A stretch of 31,857 nucleotides of DNA from XYB2-FULL-45-11 sp964355525 (lineage in GTDB: Bacteria; Patescibacteriota; Patescibacteriia; UBA9934; GWF2-40-263). Below, piece by piece: positions 8,097 through 14,750 of this stretch. The notes under the pieces are model-generated. The model searched no databases, was not told the origin of the DNA, and saw only the letters and a program-made list of their open reading frames with translations. Numbering within the stretch: position 1 is the stretch's first letter; each line of letters begins with the position of its first letter. A program made the position numbers and the translations under genes. The DNA is taken from NCBI GenBank assembly GCA_964355525.1, contig CAYHDY010000008.1:1-31857 (forward strand), written 5' to 3'.

Positions 8097-9587
8097 TTAA
8101 AATAATTGCAAAAATCTCAACAATGTTCTCACTCCGTGGCCCGTTGCGCCTTTTTTCTCGTATGCGTTGTAATCGCGTTCGGCAAATGCGGGGCCGGCGA
8201 TATCCAAATGAGCCCACGGCATTTTCGCATCCACAAATTCCTGGAGAAACAGTCCCGCCGTCAGTGCGCCACCCCATCGACCTCCGACGTTTTTAATGTC
8301 GCCGATTTCTCCTTCGATTAATTTTCTGTATTTCTTTTCAAGTGGCAACTCCCACATTTTTTCTCCCGCCTTTGCCGATGCAGCAAGAATCTGATTGGCA
8401 AGCTTCGGATCATTCGACATCACACCCGTGATTTCCTCACCGAGCGCAACAACACACGCACCTGTTAGCGTTGCGAGATCAATCATGAGATCCGGTTTTA
8501 ATTTTCCCGTATAGACGAGTGCATCCGCGAGGATCAATCGACCCTCCGCGTCCGTATTCAAAACCTCAATCGTTTTTTTGTTCATGGCAGTTACGATATC
8601 CCCCGGACGAATCGCGTTTCCGGATGGCATATTTTCGACAGCCGCAAAAATTCCATGAACTTCGACAGACGGTGCAAGTTCGGCGATGACCGAAAAGACA
8701 CCGAGCACGTCCGCAGCACCGGCCATATCGCATTTCATGGTGATCATCGCATCTGGTGGTTTGAGCGAAAGTCCACCCGAATCAAACGTCACTCCTTTTC
8801 CAACGAGTGCGATACACTTCTTCGATTTCGTTTTCGGTTTATACGTGAGATGAACGAGATACGGCGGATGGATAGAACCTTGCGCGACTCCGAGAATCGC
8901 TCCGGCTCCCATGCGTTTCAATTGGGATTCATCGAAAATCTTTACTTGAACACCGACAGATTCTTTTGCAATGACTTTCGCTGCTTGAACCAAATCCGTC
9001 GGGTTCATGTGATGTGGAGTTGTATTTACGAGATCACGGACAAAACAAGTTCCACGCGAAAATAAACGAGCAAGTTCCATCCCCTTCTTTACTGCAACAA
9101 CATCGCGTCCGTCTTTTGTGACAAGATCAAACGATTTCAGATGATCTTTCTTTTGTTTTTTGTATCGTCCGAATGTGTAGGACGCAAGTTGAACGCCTTC
9201 GACAAATGCATGAGCGATTTCTTTTACTTCACAATCCGAAACAACAGGAAGAATTGAGACGACATTTCGTGCGGTAGTCGTTCGAATCGCATGCAGTGAG
9301 GTCGCTGCGGCTAATCGGATCACTTCAAGATCAACCTCTTCTTTTTTTCCGAGACCGACGATCAACACACGTTTCGCCGCCATCATCCCGTCCGTACGAA
9401 CCCAAAGCGTCTGATTTGCTTTTCCGAGAAAAGATTCTTCTTTTAAGATTTGCATAACAAGACCGCCGAGAGCCACATCGATCTCTTTGACGATTCCGTC
9501 GACGAGTTGTTTTTCTTGAAATGTTGTCACGACAAGAACATCTGCCTTTTCCTCAAGTCCGTTTGATTTACGTACGTTCATTTCCAT
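8097..9587 (-). CDS. pepA: Leucyl aminopeptidase, M17 family
   Basis: A metal-dependent cytoplasmic aminopeptidase that removes N-terminal residues from peptides. The catalytic half carries the M17 signature NTDAEGRLILADAL and the metal and Lys-containing segments LVGKGVTFDSGGLSLKP and MKCDMAGAADVLGV; the N-terminal half is the usual macrodomain-like region (VLVVTTFQEKQLVDG). Length, 496 residues from the ATG at 9587, is normal. The ATG at 9587 is preferred because it falls 7 bases after the stop of the upstream membrane gene; 9602 would overlap it and 9581 is also possible. Third of five genes in the run. The family has hexameric members that bind DNA, but nothing here shows that role. Confidence 0.93.
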   Translation of the reverse strand: MEMNVRKSNGLEEKADVLVVTTFQEKQLVDGIVKEIDVALGGLVMQILKEESFLGKANQTLWVRTDGMMAAKRVLIVGLGKKEEVDLEVIRLAAATSLHAIRTTTARNVVSILPVVSDCEVKEIAHAFVEGVQLASYTFGRYKKQKKDHLKSFDLVTKDGRDVVAVKKGMELARLFSRGTCFVRDLVNTTPHHMNPTDLVQAAKVIAKESVGVQVKIFDESQLKRMGAGAILGVAQGSIHPPYLVHLTYKPKTKSKKCIALVGKGVTFDSGGLSLKPPDAMITMKCDMAGAADVLGVFSVIAELAPSVEVHGIFAAVENMPSGNAIRPGDIVTAMNKKTIEVLNTDAEGRLILADALVYTGKLKPDLMIDLATLTGACVVALGEEITGVMSNDPKLANQILAASAKAGEKMWELPLEKKYRKLIEGEIGDIKNVGGRWGGALTAGLFLQEFVDAKMPWAHLDIAGPAFAERDYNAYEKKGATGHGVRTLLRFLQLF

Positions 9588-9594
9588 AAAAAAA

Positions 9595-9945
9595 TTATTC
9601 AACGATTACAGAGAATTGATAGACGAACGGAAGAGTCATGATAAAAAATGCCACGATCGAAAAAAGAAAGAAATGGAAAATGTGTTTGCGAAGATGTGAA
9701 CAATCTTTTCCGCGCCAGTAAAACGATCCACCGACGAACAGAACCAAAAACACCAAGAGACTTTTGAGATACAACCCGGAAACCGGACCGATCGACGGAA
9801 CGACGGAAAACCAAATGCGAAAAAACGGCACGCGTGCAACGAGCAGATTTGAAATCCACGCAATATGTAAAGTTACAGACGCGGCAAACAATGCCGCGAG
9901 GGCAATCGATTCGTGGAAACGATGTTTGGAAAGAAATGGAATCAT
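9595..9945 (-). CDS. Small membrane protein, 3-4 transmembrane segments
   Basis: A 116-residue hydrophobic protein I do not recognise. Predicted membrane segments are near residues 12-35 (ALAALFAASVTLHIAWISNL), 55-77 (LYLKSLLVFLVLFVGGSFYW) and 88-115. A basic His/Lys-containing loop (WRGKDCSHLRKH) separates the last two. It starts one base after the stop of the 151-residue membrane gene, so the two are almost surely translated together and may form one complex. It stops just before pepA. Confidence 0.7.
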   Translation of the reverse strand: MIPFLSKHRFHESIALAALFAASVTLHIAWISNLLVARVPFFRIWFSVVPSIGPVSGLYLKSLLVFLVLFVGGSFYWRGKDCSHLRKHIFHFFLFSIVAFFIMTLPFVYQFSVIVE

Positions 9946-9946
9946 A

Positions 9947-10402
9947 TTAAATCAACGACTCATATCCAATTAGCAGAACGGTCAAAAAACTGACGAGCAC
10001 ACACACTTGCATGGAGAGCACATATTCGCGCGCATGTTTTTCTGCAAGATCATGACGGCACACCCACCCGAGAACCAACGTCATAAACGTAAATAAGAGC
10101 GGAACTTGCATAAGCAACCATCGATGCGTAGAGAAAATTTCCGAAAAAGCTCCCATTGATTCTGTCGCATAAACCTGCACAACAGAATGCGCGAGATCGA
10201 ATACAAGAATACCCACGAGACTGATAAGCGTTAAAAATGTGAGCCCGAGAAATGGGTAAACAAGTTCCGGCTGTTTTTTGAGGACAAACGAAAGCACACA
10301 AGCGGCGGTCATCAAGATCAGCAGTAATCCGAAGAGAATTACACTGGGTTGGTCAAAAAAAATTCGAACGAGCGGTTGAGAGGTAAGAAAAAGTCCTTGC
10401 AT
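9947..10402 (-). CDS. Small membrane protein, about 4 transmembrane segments
   Basis: A 151-residue hydrophobic protein, first gene of the minus-strand run. Membrane segments lie near residues 20-41 (VILFGLLLILMTAACVLSFV), 47-70, 95-112 and 128-150. A loop HDLAEKHAREY precedes the last segment. I do not recognise the family. The adjoining membrane gene begins one base downstream. A partial repeat and a hairpin lie upstream at 10420-10492; no convincing promoter is visible. Confidence 0.7.
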   Translation of the reverse strand: MQGLFLTSQPLVRIFFDQPSVILFGLLLILMTAACVLSFVLKKQPELVYPFLGLTFLTLISLVGILVFDLAHSVVQVYATESMGAFSEIFSTHRWLLMQVPLLFTFMTLVLGWVCRHDLAEKHAREYVLSMQVCVLVSFLTVLLIGYESLI

Positions 10403-10419
10403 AGGTGATACGTGTTAGA

Positions 10420-10454
10420 TCCATCGACTCGTCGATGACTCCTCGCTCAGGATG
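10420..10454. repeat. Dispersed inverted repeat, partial copy C
   Basis: Carries only one end of the family, CTCGCTCAGGATGACACAGG, plus inner bases resembling the GATC arm. It lies upstream of the 151-residue membrane gene. Confidence 0.6.
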
Positions 10455-10492
10455 ACACAGGAAGAATAAAAATGAATTCCTGTGTCATTTTA
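10446..10492. other. Hairpin with 12-bp perfect arms
   Basis: ATGACACAGGAA pairs with TTCCTGTGTCAT across a 13-base AT-rich loop and is followed on the plus strand by TTTT. It shares its left arm with repeat copy C. It could be a weak terminator or just the folded end of the repeat. Confidence 0.5.
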
Positions 10493-10524
10493 CCGCATCC
10501 GCTTCCCCGCGACAACGGCTCCTG

Positions 10525-10553
10525 TTGACAATCATCCGAGAAAGACCTAAACT
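10525..10553 (+). promoter_or_regulatory. Promoter of the small intergenic transcription unit
   Basis: A consensus TTGACA at 10525-10530 and TAAACT at 10548-10553 are separated by 17 bases, predicting a start near 10560. A terminator lies about 245 bases downstream, so the two would delimit one short transcript. Confidence 0.55.
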
Positions 10554-10561
10554 GCCTTTGA

Positions 10562-10580
10562 AATTCGACTCGTGTCGATT
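10562..10580 (+). other. Short hairpin at the 5' end of the predicted small transcript
   Basis: TCGAC and GTCGA enclose a TCGT loop, with further AAT/ATT pairing beyond a bulge. It begins right after the predicted start of transcription. Confidence 0.4.
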
Positions 10581-10619
10581 CGTAAAAATAACAACGGGCG
10601 GGTACATGACCAGCCCCTA

Positions 10620-10639
10620 CACCCGGCAGCTGCCGGGTA
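10620..10639. other. 18-bp perfect palindrome in the leader of the small unit
   Basis: ACCCGGCAGCTGCCGGGT (10621-10638) reads the same on both strands. In RNA it folds as a 7-bp GC-rich stem with an AGCU loop. It is about 60 bases after the predicted start and 17 bases before the small ORF, so it could be an operator or an RNA element in front of that ORF. Confidence 0.6.
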
Positions 10640-10654
10640 TATGCAATCAATACT

Positions 10655-10786
10655 ATGATGGGAAAACGAAAATCCGTCCGAACCAAATGGAAATTGGACA
10701 GAAAAATCCAGCTTGTAAGCATTCGCAAACAAAAAGCGATCCGACTTGCAAAGCCACCAACAAAAAAAAGAACCGTCACGACCTAG
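10655..10786 (+). CDS. Possible 43-residue very basic protein
   Basis: An open frame from ATG-ATG at 10655 encodes a 43-residue protein, about 40% Lys/Arg (starts MMGKRKSVRTKWKLDRKI; ends KPPTKKRTVTT). Codon choice looks like the neighbours. It has its own consensus promoter and leader, and its stop codon lies inside the loop of the terminator at 10762-10807. No Shine-Dalgarno sequence, but that is normal here. Such size and charge would suit a nucleic-acid or ribosome-binding peptide; I do not recognise a family. The alternative is that the unit is a non-coding RNA of about 245 bases and the frame is chance. Confidence 0.4.
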   Translation: MMGKRKSVRTKWKLDRKIQLVSIRKQKAIRLAKPPTKKRTVTT

Positions 10787-10807
10787 TGTCCAGACGGTTC
10801 TTTTTTT
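10762..10807. terminator. Bidirectional intrinsic terminator
   Basis: GAACCGTC (10770-10777) pairs with GACGGTTC (10793-10800), flanked by A7 and T7. It ends the plus-strand small unit and the minus-strand lipoprotein gene. Confidence 0.88.
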
Positions 10808-10828
10808 CCTTGTGCACTTTGGTTTTGC

Positions 10829-11446
10829 TTATCGAATCATTCCTTCCAAAATATGTTCACCGGGCTCTGTTTGCTCAACAGAAGTCTGAAGGGTGATCAC
10901 GAAAAAATCGTATAAAGACAAATCTTCCGCGGATAAATACGCATTGGCGAATTGTTCTCCAATCTTCTCAACCGTCCCCGTTTCAAGAACACTCATCGAA
11001 TCACCACGACGGACAAGCCAACCTTTATAGAAAGCACCGTTCCCTGTTGTCGGCAAACCGCCGAGTGAAGCAATAAGGGTGAATCGTCCGTTCAGATATT
11101 GCGTATGTGCAAGTCCGAAGCTATTTCCTCCCGTTACATCTGCAAGTGCCGCCGCGTGCCATTTTTTTACATCCATTGCGAGAAGCGATTTGAGATCACT
11201 GTTTTTTTGTACCTTTAAATCCTCTACACGTACAGAAATGTCTTTCATACGGTCGATCTCTGGAGTGTCCATGATCAATCCTTGCTGTTTTGCTTCAAGC
11301 AAAACAGCCGTGCGATCTATTTTTGTTTCTGAGCTCGCGGGAGAGTTTTTTGTCTCATCTGTTGTTTTAATGACAGCCCTTGCACATCCAAATCCAAACA
11401 GGACTAATACGCCAAGAGAAATCATCAGGGGGAAGGCTCGTTTCAT
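10829..11446 (-). CDS. Lipoprotein with an anti-sigma-K-factor-like C-terminal region
   Basis: The 205-residue protein has a lipoprotein signal: basic start, hydrophobic stretch and a lipobox ending at Cys21 (LFGFGC). Residues 22-110 form a polar linker and helix. The remainder, with GRFTLIASLGGLP, the AFYKGWLVRRGD strand and a C-terminal TEPGEHILEG, resembles the extracytoplasmic domain seen in RskA-type anti-sigma factors, but without their cytoplasmic and membrane parts. That resemblance is from memory and moderate. It probably sits on the outer face of the cell membrane. It has its own promoter at 11476-11504 and ends at the terminator at 10762-10807. Confidence 0.7.
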   Translation of the reverse strand: MKRAFPLMISLGVLVLFGFGCARAVIKTTDETKNSPASSETKIDRTAVLLEAKQQGLIMDTPEIDRMKDISVRVEDLKVQKNSDLKSLLAMDVKKWHAAALADVTGGNSFGLAHTQYLNGRFTLIASLGGLPTTGNGAFYKGWLVRRGDSMSVLETGTVEKIGEQFANAYLSAEDLSLYDFFVITLQTSVEQTEPGEHILEGMIR

Positions 11447-11475
11447 ACAACCGAAGGATCATCATTAGTTGCGAC

Positions 11476-11504
11476 AGTATAACACAACCTTTTCTGCGTG
11501 CGAA
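11476..11504 (-). promoter_or_regulatory. Probable promoter of the lipoprotein gene
   Basis: On the minus strand TTCGCA (11504-11499) and TATACT (11481-11476) are 17 bases apart, about 30 bases before the ATG at 11446. Confidence 0.5.
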
Positions 11505-11533
11505 TAGCATAAATCACTCGAAAAATAGCCGAA

Positions 11534-11575
11534 ATAAAAGACAGAGGATGGTTTCATCCATCCTCTGTCTTTTAT
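11534..11575. terminator. Strong bidirectional terminator after the SIMPL gene
   Basis: An 18-bp perfect stem (ATAAAAGACAGAGGATGG with its complement) and a TTTCAT loop, ending in T on either strand. It lies 12 bases past the end of the minus-strand SIMPL gene. Confidence 0.9.
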
Positions 11576-11586
11576 GTGTCTAAAAT

Positions 11587-12354
11587 TTATGGTCTTAACA
11601 GATAGGTCACGTTTGTGTGTAATTTCAGTTCCTGTGTCCCGATTGCAATGTTTGGTGAAGATGGAACGGGCCCTCCGCTCTTTTCACTCAGATAGGAAAT
11701 AGGAGACGGTGATGATTCTTCATATTCCGTATATCCGATCGCCCGGTCAATGGTGAGACCGAGAGACTTCGCGACAATTTCCGCCTTTTGTTTTGCATCC
11801 GCCAATCCCTTCTCACGTGCGATAGCCTGATATTTGGTCGAATCATCAATCGTAAACGTTGGACCGCTTATCGAAGTGGAACCGTTCTGTCCGGCAATTT
11901 CGACAACCGTTGAGATATTTTTTACCTCACGAATTTTTACTTCGAGCGATTGAGAAACAACCCAGCCGACACTGACAGAAATTTGTTTCTGCGGATTCCA
12001 TTCTGTTTTTTCATATGCGCTGTAATCTTTTGTCTGCAAATCCGCATCCGCAATGCCGACGGCTTTTATTTTATCCATCATGACATTCATTTTTGCTGTG
12101 TTTTGTTTCTGTGCATCTGCAACCGTTGCGTCGGTTGATAAAATACTGAACGTCATGGTTGCAACATCCGGAGTCATCATTGCTTTTCCAATTCCTTCTA
12201 TAAGAAACGTATGCTCTGCCGGAATCGGACGATCTAAACGTTGTGTTGCCCGCATGGTCTCAATAGATTTCTCTCCCAAATAAACGACAAGGGACAGCGA
12301 GACAAGAAAAAGCATGACAGTGAATAATTTATTTTCCCTCCATGTTGGCCACAT
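11587..12354 (-). CDS. SIMPL (DUF541) domain protein, membrane anchored
   Basis: A 255-residue protein with one N-terminal membrane segment (about residues 9-26, LFTVMLFLVSLSLVVYLG) and an outward SIMPL domain: TFLIEGIGKAMMTPDVATMT, the long helix with AQKQNTAKMNVMM, and the repeat of that half near REKGLADAKQKAEIVAKSLG. This is the BP26-type fold, which forms ring or channel assemblies in some bacteria; its role here is not known. It ends at the terminator at 11534-11575 and starts opposite the phosphatidyltransferase gene. A minus-strand TATACT at 12389-12384 may be its -10 box. Confidence 0.85.
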   Translation of the reverse strand: MWPTWRENKLFTVMLFLVSLSLVVYLGEKSIETMRATQRLDRPIPAEHTFLIEGIGKAMMTPDVATMTFSILSTDATVADAQKQNTAKMNVMMDKIKAVGIADADLQTKDYSAYEKTEWNPQKQISVSVGWVVSQSLEVKIREVKNISTVVEIAGQNGSTSISGPTFTIDDSTKYQAIAREKGLADAKQKAEIVAKSLGLTIDRAIGYTEYEESSPSPISYLSEKSGGPVPSSPNIAIGTQELKLHTNVTYLLRP

Positions 12355-12412
12355 AAAAATGAATGTGAAGAATTATTACTCACAGTATACATCGAAACAA
12401 AAAAGCGGAACA

Positions 12413-12459
12413 TGGACAAAAAATCATTTTTCTCTTACAGTCTTGTCGCAACAAGGAGG
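12413..12459 (+). promoter_or_regulatory. Promoter and Shine-Dalgarno of the phosphatidyltransferase gene
   Basis: TGGACA (12413-12418) and TACAGT (12436-12441) are 17 bases apart. The full ribosome site AAGGAGG lies at 12453-12459, 8 bases before the ATG at 12468. Such a strong site is rare in this window. Confidence 0.6.
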
Positions 12460-12467
12460 AGAAGCAC

Positions 12468-13361
12468 ATGAATGAAAATGAGTTAGAAGTTCTCGCAAAG
12501 CGTCTCGAAAATCCTGAGATCATTTCGCGAAAAAAATTTCAGAGTATCGTTCAGTTGCTAGACATATTTGGCTGGCGTCGAACATGGCCTCTTGGTCACT
12601 TCACTGTCGTGCGCGAATTTCTTGCGCTCAATACGGCGAACAAGTTGACGATGTGGGGACTCATTCTCGCGATCCCCATGTCCCTGTTCTTTCTCTCGGA
12701 TTCACGACGATACATTGCGTACGGAGTCGTGTGCTATGCCATCGGTGAGCTCTTCGATTTTTTCGATGGAAGACTGGCTCGCTATCAGGATGATACGCGA
12801 CCTCTCGTAAAGTTCACGGAAGAAGACGAAGATGCGTTCCCTGTCTGGCAACGCATCCTGCTCGTTGGAACAACAAAGTTCGGAGAAGTGTTCGACCCCT
12901 TCAAAGACAAGATCATCTATCTGTCCGCTGTTTTCATTCGAGGCTGGAACATCGTTGATCACAGGCTTCTGTGGTTAACGCTTGTCGTTGCAATCATTTT
13001 GACCGTCATTCGCACACGTACAATTCGCGATGCACTCAGTTTCGGCGGAAAAAAATCTGCAAAGTGGCCTGGGAAAATCAAAGTCTGTGTCGAAGTCGGC
13101 GCCATGGCAGCGATCGTCCTCATCCCGCTTCTGCTCGCCCTTCTCCTGCCACAGTTTGCTCGATCAGGTGGACCCTTTCACTATTGGGCCTCGAACATTC
13201 TCGTCGGTGTCTCTCTTCTCTTCGGACTTGCATCGCTCAGTACGCACATCTGGCTCGGATTGAGAAAAGCGCAAGCAAAGGTGCGTGCGAAAGTGAAAAT
13301 TATTCGTGCAAAATCCAAAGATAAGCGCGCAAAACGTAAAGCTGCTCGATCTCTCCGCTAA
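12468..13361 (+). CDS. CDP-alcohol phosphatidyltransferase family protein
   Basis: An integral membrane enzyme family that joins a CDP-linked lipid head or diacylglycerol to an alcohol. The 297-residue protein has the family motif in two parts: DFFDGRLAR, and GEVFDPFKDK. They are separated by 33 residues instead of the usual 8 or so. Several hydrophobic segments surround it (WGLILAIPMSLFFLS, LTLVVAIILTVI, AAIVLIPLLLALLLPQF, ILVGVSLLFGLASL). The C-terminal 35 residues are almost all Lys, Arg and Ala (KAQAKVRAKVK onward), which would bind acidic lipid or nucleic acid. The substrate cannot be told. It stands alone with its own promoter and a strong Shine-Dalgarno; cfa begins 63 bases downstream. 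Confidence 0.8.
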   Translation: MNENELEVLAKRLENPEIISRKKFQSIVQLLDIFGWRRTWPLGHFTVVREFLALNTANKLTMWGLILAIPMSLFFLSDSRRYIAYGVVCYAIGELFDFFDGRLARYQDDTRPLVKFTEEDEDAFPVWQRILLVGTTKFGEVFDPFKDKIIYLSAVFIRGWNIVDHRLLWLTLVVAIILTVIRTRTIRDALSFGGKKSAKWPGKIKVCVEVGAMAAIVLIPLLLALLLPQFARSGGPFHYWASNILVGVSLLFGLASLSTHIWLGLRKAQAKVRAKVKIIRAKSKDKRAKRKAARSLR

Positions 13362-13424
13362 TGCTGAGGGATTTTTTCTTTGCAAAATTCAAAGATATGA
13401 TAAACTGAGGGAAATAAAATTTCT

Positions 13425-14567
13425 ATGAATAAACACATTCAAACAAGCATTCAAAAAATCCTCGAAGGAACTGGAATTGTCATTAACGGCCCGCATCCAT
13501 GGGACATCCAAGTCAAAAATGAAAAATTCTACAAACGTGTTCTTACAACAGGAACACTCGGGTTTGGGGAAAGTTATATGGACGGATGGTGGGACTGTGC
13601 GGCTATTGACGAACTTATTACCCGCACGTTCGGTGTTGATATTAAAAAACGTCTCAAATCAAATTGGAAAGAAATCGGTTTGCTGGTTGCCTCTTCACTG
13701 GTAAATAGACAAGCAGGAAAACGTGCTTACAAAATCGGAGAAGAACATTACGATGTCGGGAATAAATTATATGAAGTGATGCTCGATAAACGCATGGTGT
13801 ATACATGCGGATATTGGAACCCTTCGACAAGCTCAGGACAGGACTTGCCAAAAAATCTTGATGAAGCGCAAGAGGCAAAACTCGATCTTGTCTGTCGAAA
13901 GATCGGATTAAAGGCAGGTGATCGCGTTCTCGATATCGGATGCGGCTGGGGAAGTTTCGCAAAATTTGCAGCGGAAAAATACGGAGCGCATGTCGTTGGC
14001 GTTACGGTCTCACGAGAACAAATCGCTTTGGGTCAAAAAGCCTGTGAAGGTCTTCCGGTTGAATTACGCTACCAAGATTACCGAGACGTGAATGAAAAAT
14101 TCGATCACATCGTTTCGCTTGGTATGTTTGAACACGTTGGATACAAAAATTACAAAACCTACATGGAAGTCGCTGCACGTTGCTTAAAAAACGACGGATT
14201 GTTTTTGCTGCACACGATTGGTTCAAATGAATCCTCAAAAAATACGGATCCATGGATCGAAAAATATATCTTCCCGAATTCCATGCTCCCTTCCCTTGCG
14301 CAAATAAACAAATCCGTCGAAAAATTGTTTGTTGTTGAAGATATTCACAATTTTGGAGCCGACTACGACGAAACACTCATGCAATGGTATAAGAATTTTG
14401 ATGCACATTGGAGTGAATTGAAAACGGAATATGACGAACGTTTTTACCGCATGTGGAAATTTTATCTCCTTTCCTGTGCCGGATCGTTCAGATCCCGCAA
14501 AAACCAGCTCTGGCAAATCGTCTTGTCAAAGGACGGGGTAAAGGATGGGTACGTCTCGATCCGATGA
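13425..14567 (+). CDS. cfa: Cyclopropane-fatty-acyl-phospholipid synthase
   Basis: A SAM-dependent enzyme that adds a methylene bridge to unsaturated acyl chains of membrane phospholipids. Visible features of the 380-residue protein: GFGESYMDGWWDC, YDVGNKLYEVMLDKRMVYTC, the SAM motif VLDIGCGWGSFAKFA near residue 169, FDHIVSLGMFEHVG, and the terminal SCAGSFRSRKNQLWQ. After YTCGYWN there is an extra segment PSTSSGQDLP at about residues 132-141 where relatives go almost directly to a KNLDEAQ-type helix; the DNA there is a piece of the dispersed repeat. The frame is kept, so the enzyme may still work. A TATGAT sequence upstream may be the -10 box; only a distant GAGGG precedes the start. Confidence 0.93.
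   Translation: MNKHIQTSIQKILEGTGIVINGPHPWDIQVKNEKFYKRVLTTGTLGFGESYMDGWWDCAAIDELITRTFGVDIKKRLKSNWKEIGLLVASSLVNRQAGKRAYKIGEEHYDVGNKLYEVMLDKRMVYTCGYWNPSTSSGQDLPKNLDEAQEAKLDLVCRKIGLKAGDRVLDIGCGWGSFAKFAAEKYGAHVVGVTVSREQIALGQKACEGLPVELRYQDYRDVNEKFDHIVSLGMFEHVGYKNYKTYMEVAARCLKNDGLFLLHTIGSNESSKNTDPWIEKYIFPNSMLPSLAQINKSVEKLFVVEDIHNFGADYDETLMQWYKNFDAHWSELKTEYDERFYRMWKFYLLSCAGSFRSRKNQLWQIVLSKDGVKDGYVSIR
13820..13845. repeat. In-frame repeat piece inside cfa
   Basis: CCTTCGACAAGCTCAGGACA is the core of the common genomic repeat related to copies A and B. It adds PSTSSGQ to the protein without breaking the frame. Confidence 0.72.
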
Positions 14568-14570
14568 TTA

Positions 14571-14599
14571 TTGACAATATCAAGGTTTCGTGATAGTCT
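14571..14599 (+). promoter_or_regulatory. Promoter of the DEAD-box helicase gene
   Basis: TTGACA (14571-14576), a 17-base spacer and TAGTCT (14594-14599) with an extended TG one base before it. The predicted start near 14606 leaves a leader of about 145 bases. Confidence 0.55.
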
Positions 14600-14605
14600 T
14601 TCAGC

Positions 14606-14750
14606 ATAATTTTGCTCGAGATAATCGAGCGTGACTCGAAACTCTTGTCTGTTTTTACGACCTGAAGTTAGCGGGTCGTAATTTTTTTGGAAAATCGTGA
14701 ACTTTTGTGCTTTGCACATCTGTTTACCGTTGTTTTCCTCCTAAAAACAT
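14606..14750 (+). promoter_or_regulatory. Structured 5' leader with an attenuator-like hairpin
   Basis: The leader holds a hairpin GCTCGA/TCGAGC at 14614-14630, then an 8-bp hairpin TTACGACC/GGTCGTAA (14655-14681) followed by seven T, the form of an intrinsic terminator. Just before the ATG comes TTTTCCTCC, which is anti-Shine-Dalgarno rather than a ribosome site. Together these suggest control by early termination or folding, as known for cold-shock helicases, but this is inference. Confidence 0.55.

Noticed and set aside
10447..10779. 110-residue hydrophobic minus-strand frame
   Set aside because: It is the reverse reading of the basic frame and repeat, and crosses the hairpin and the terminator.
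10525..10896. 123-residue plus-strand open frame
   Set aside because: It begins in the promoter, crosses the palindrome and the terminator; the 43-residue frame is better supported.
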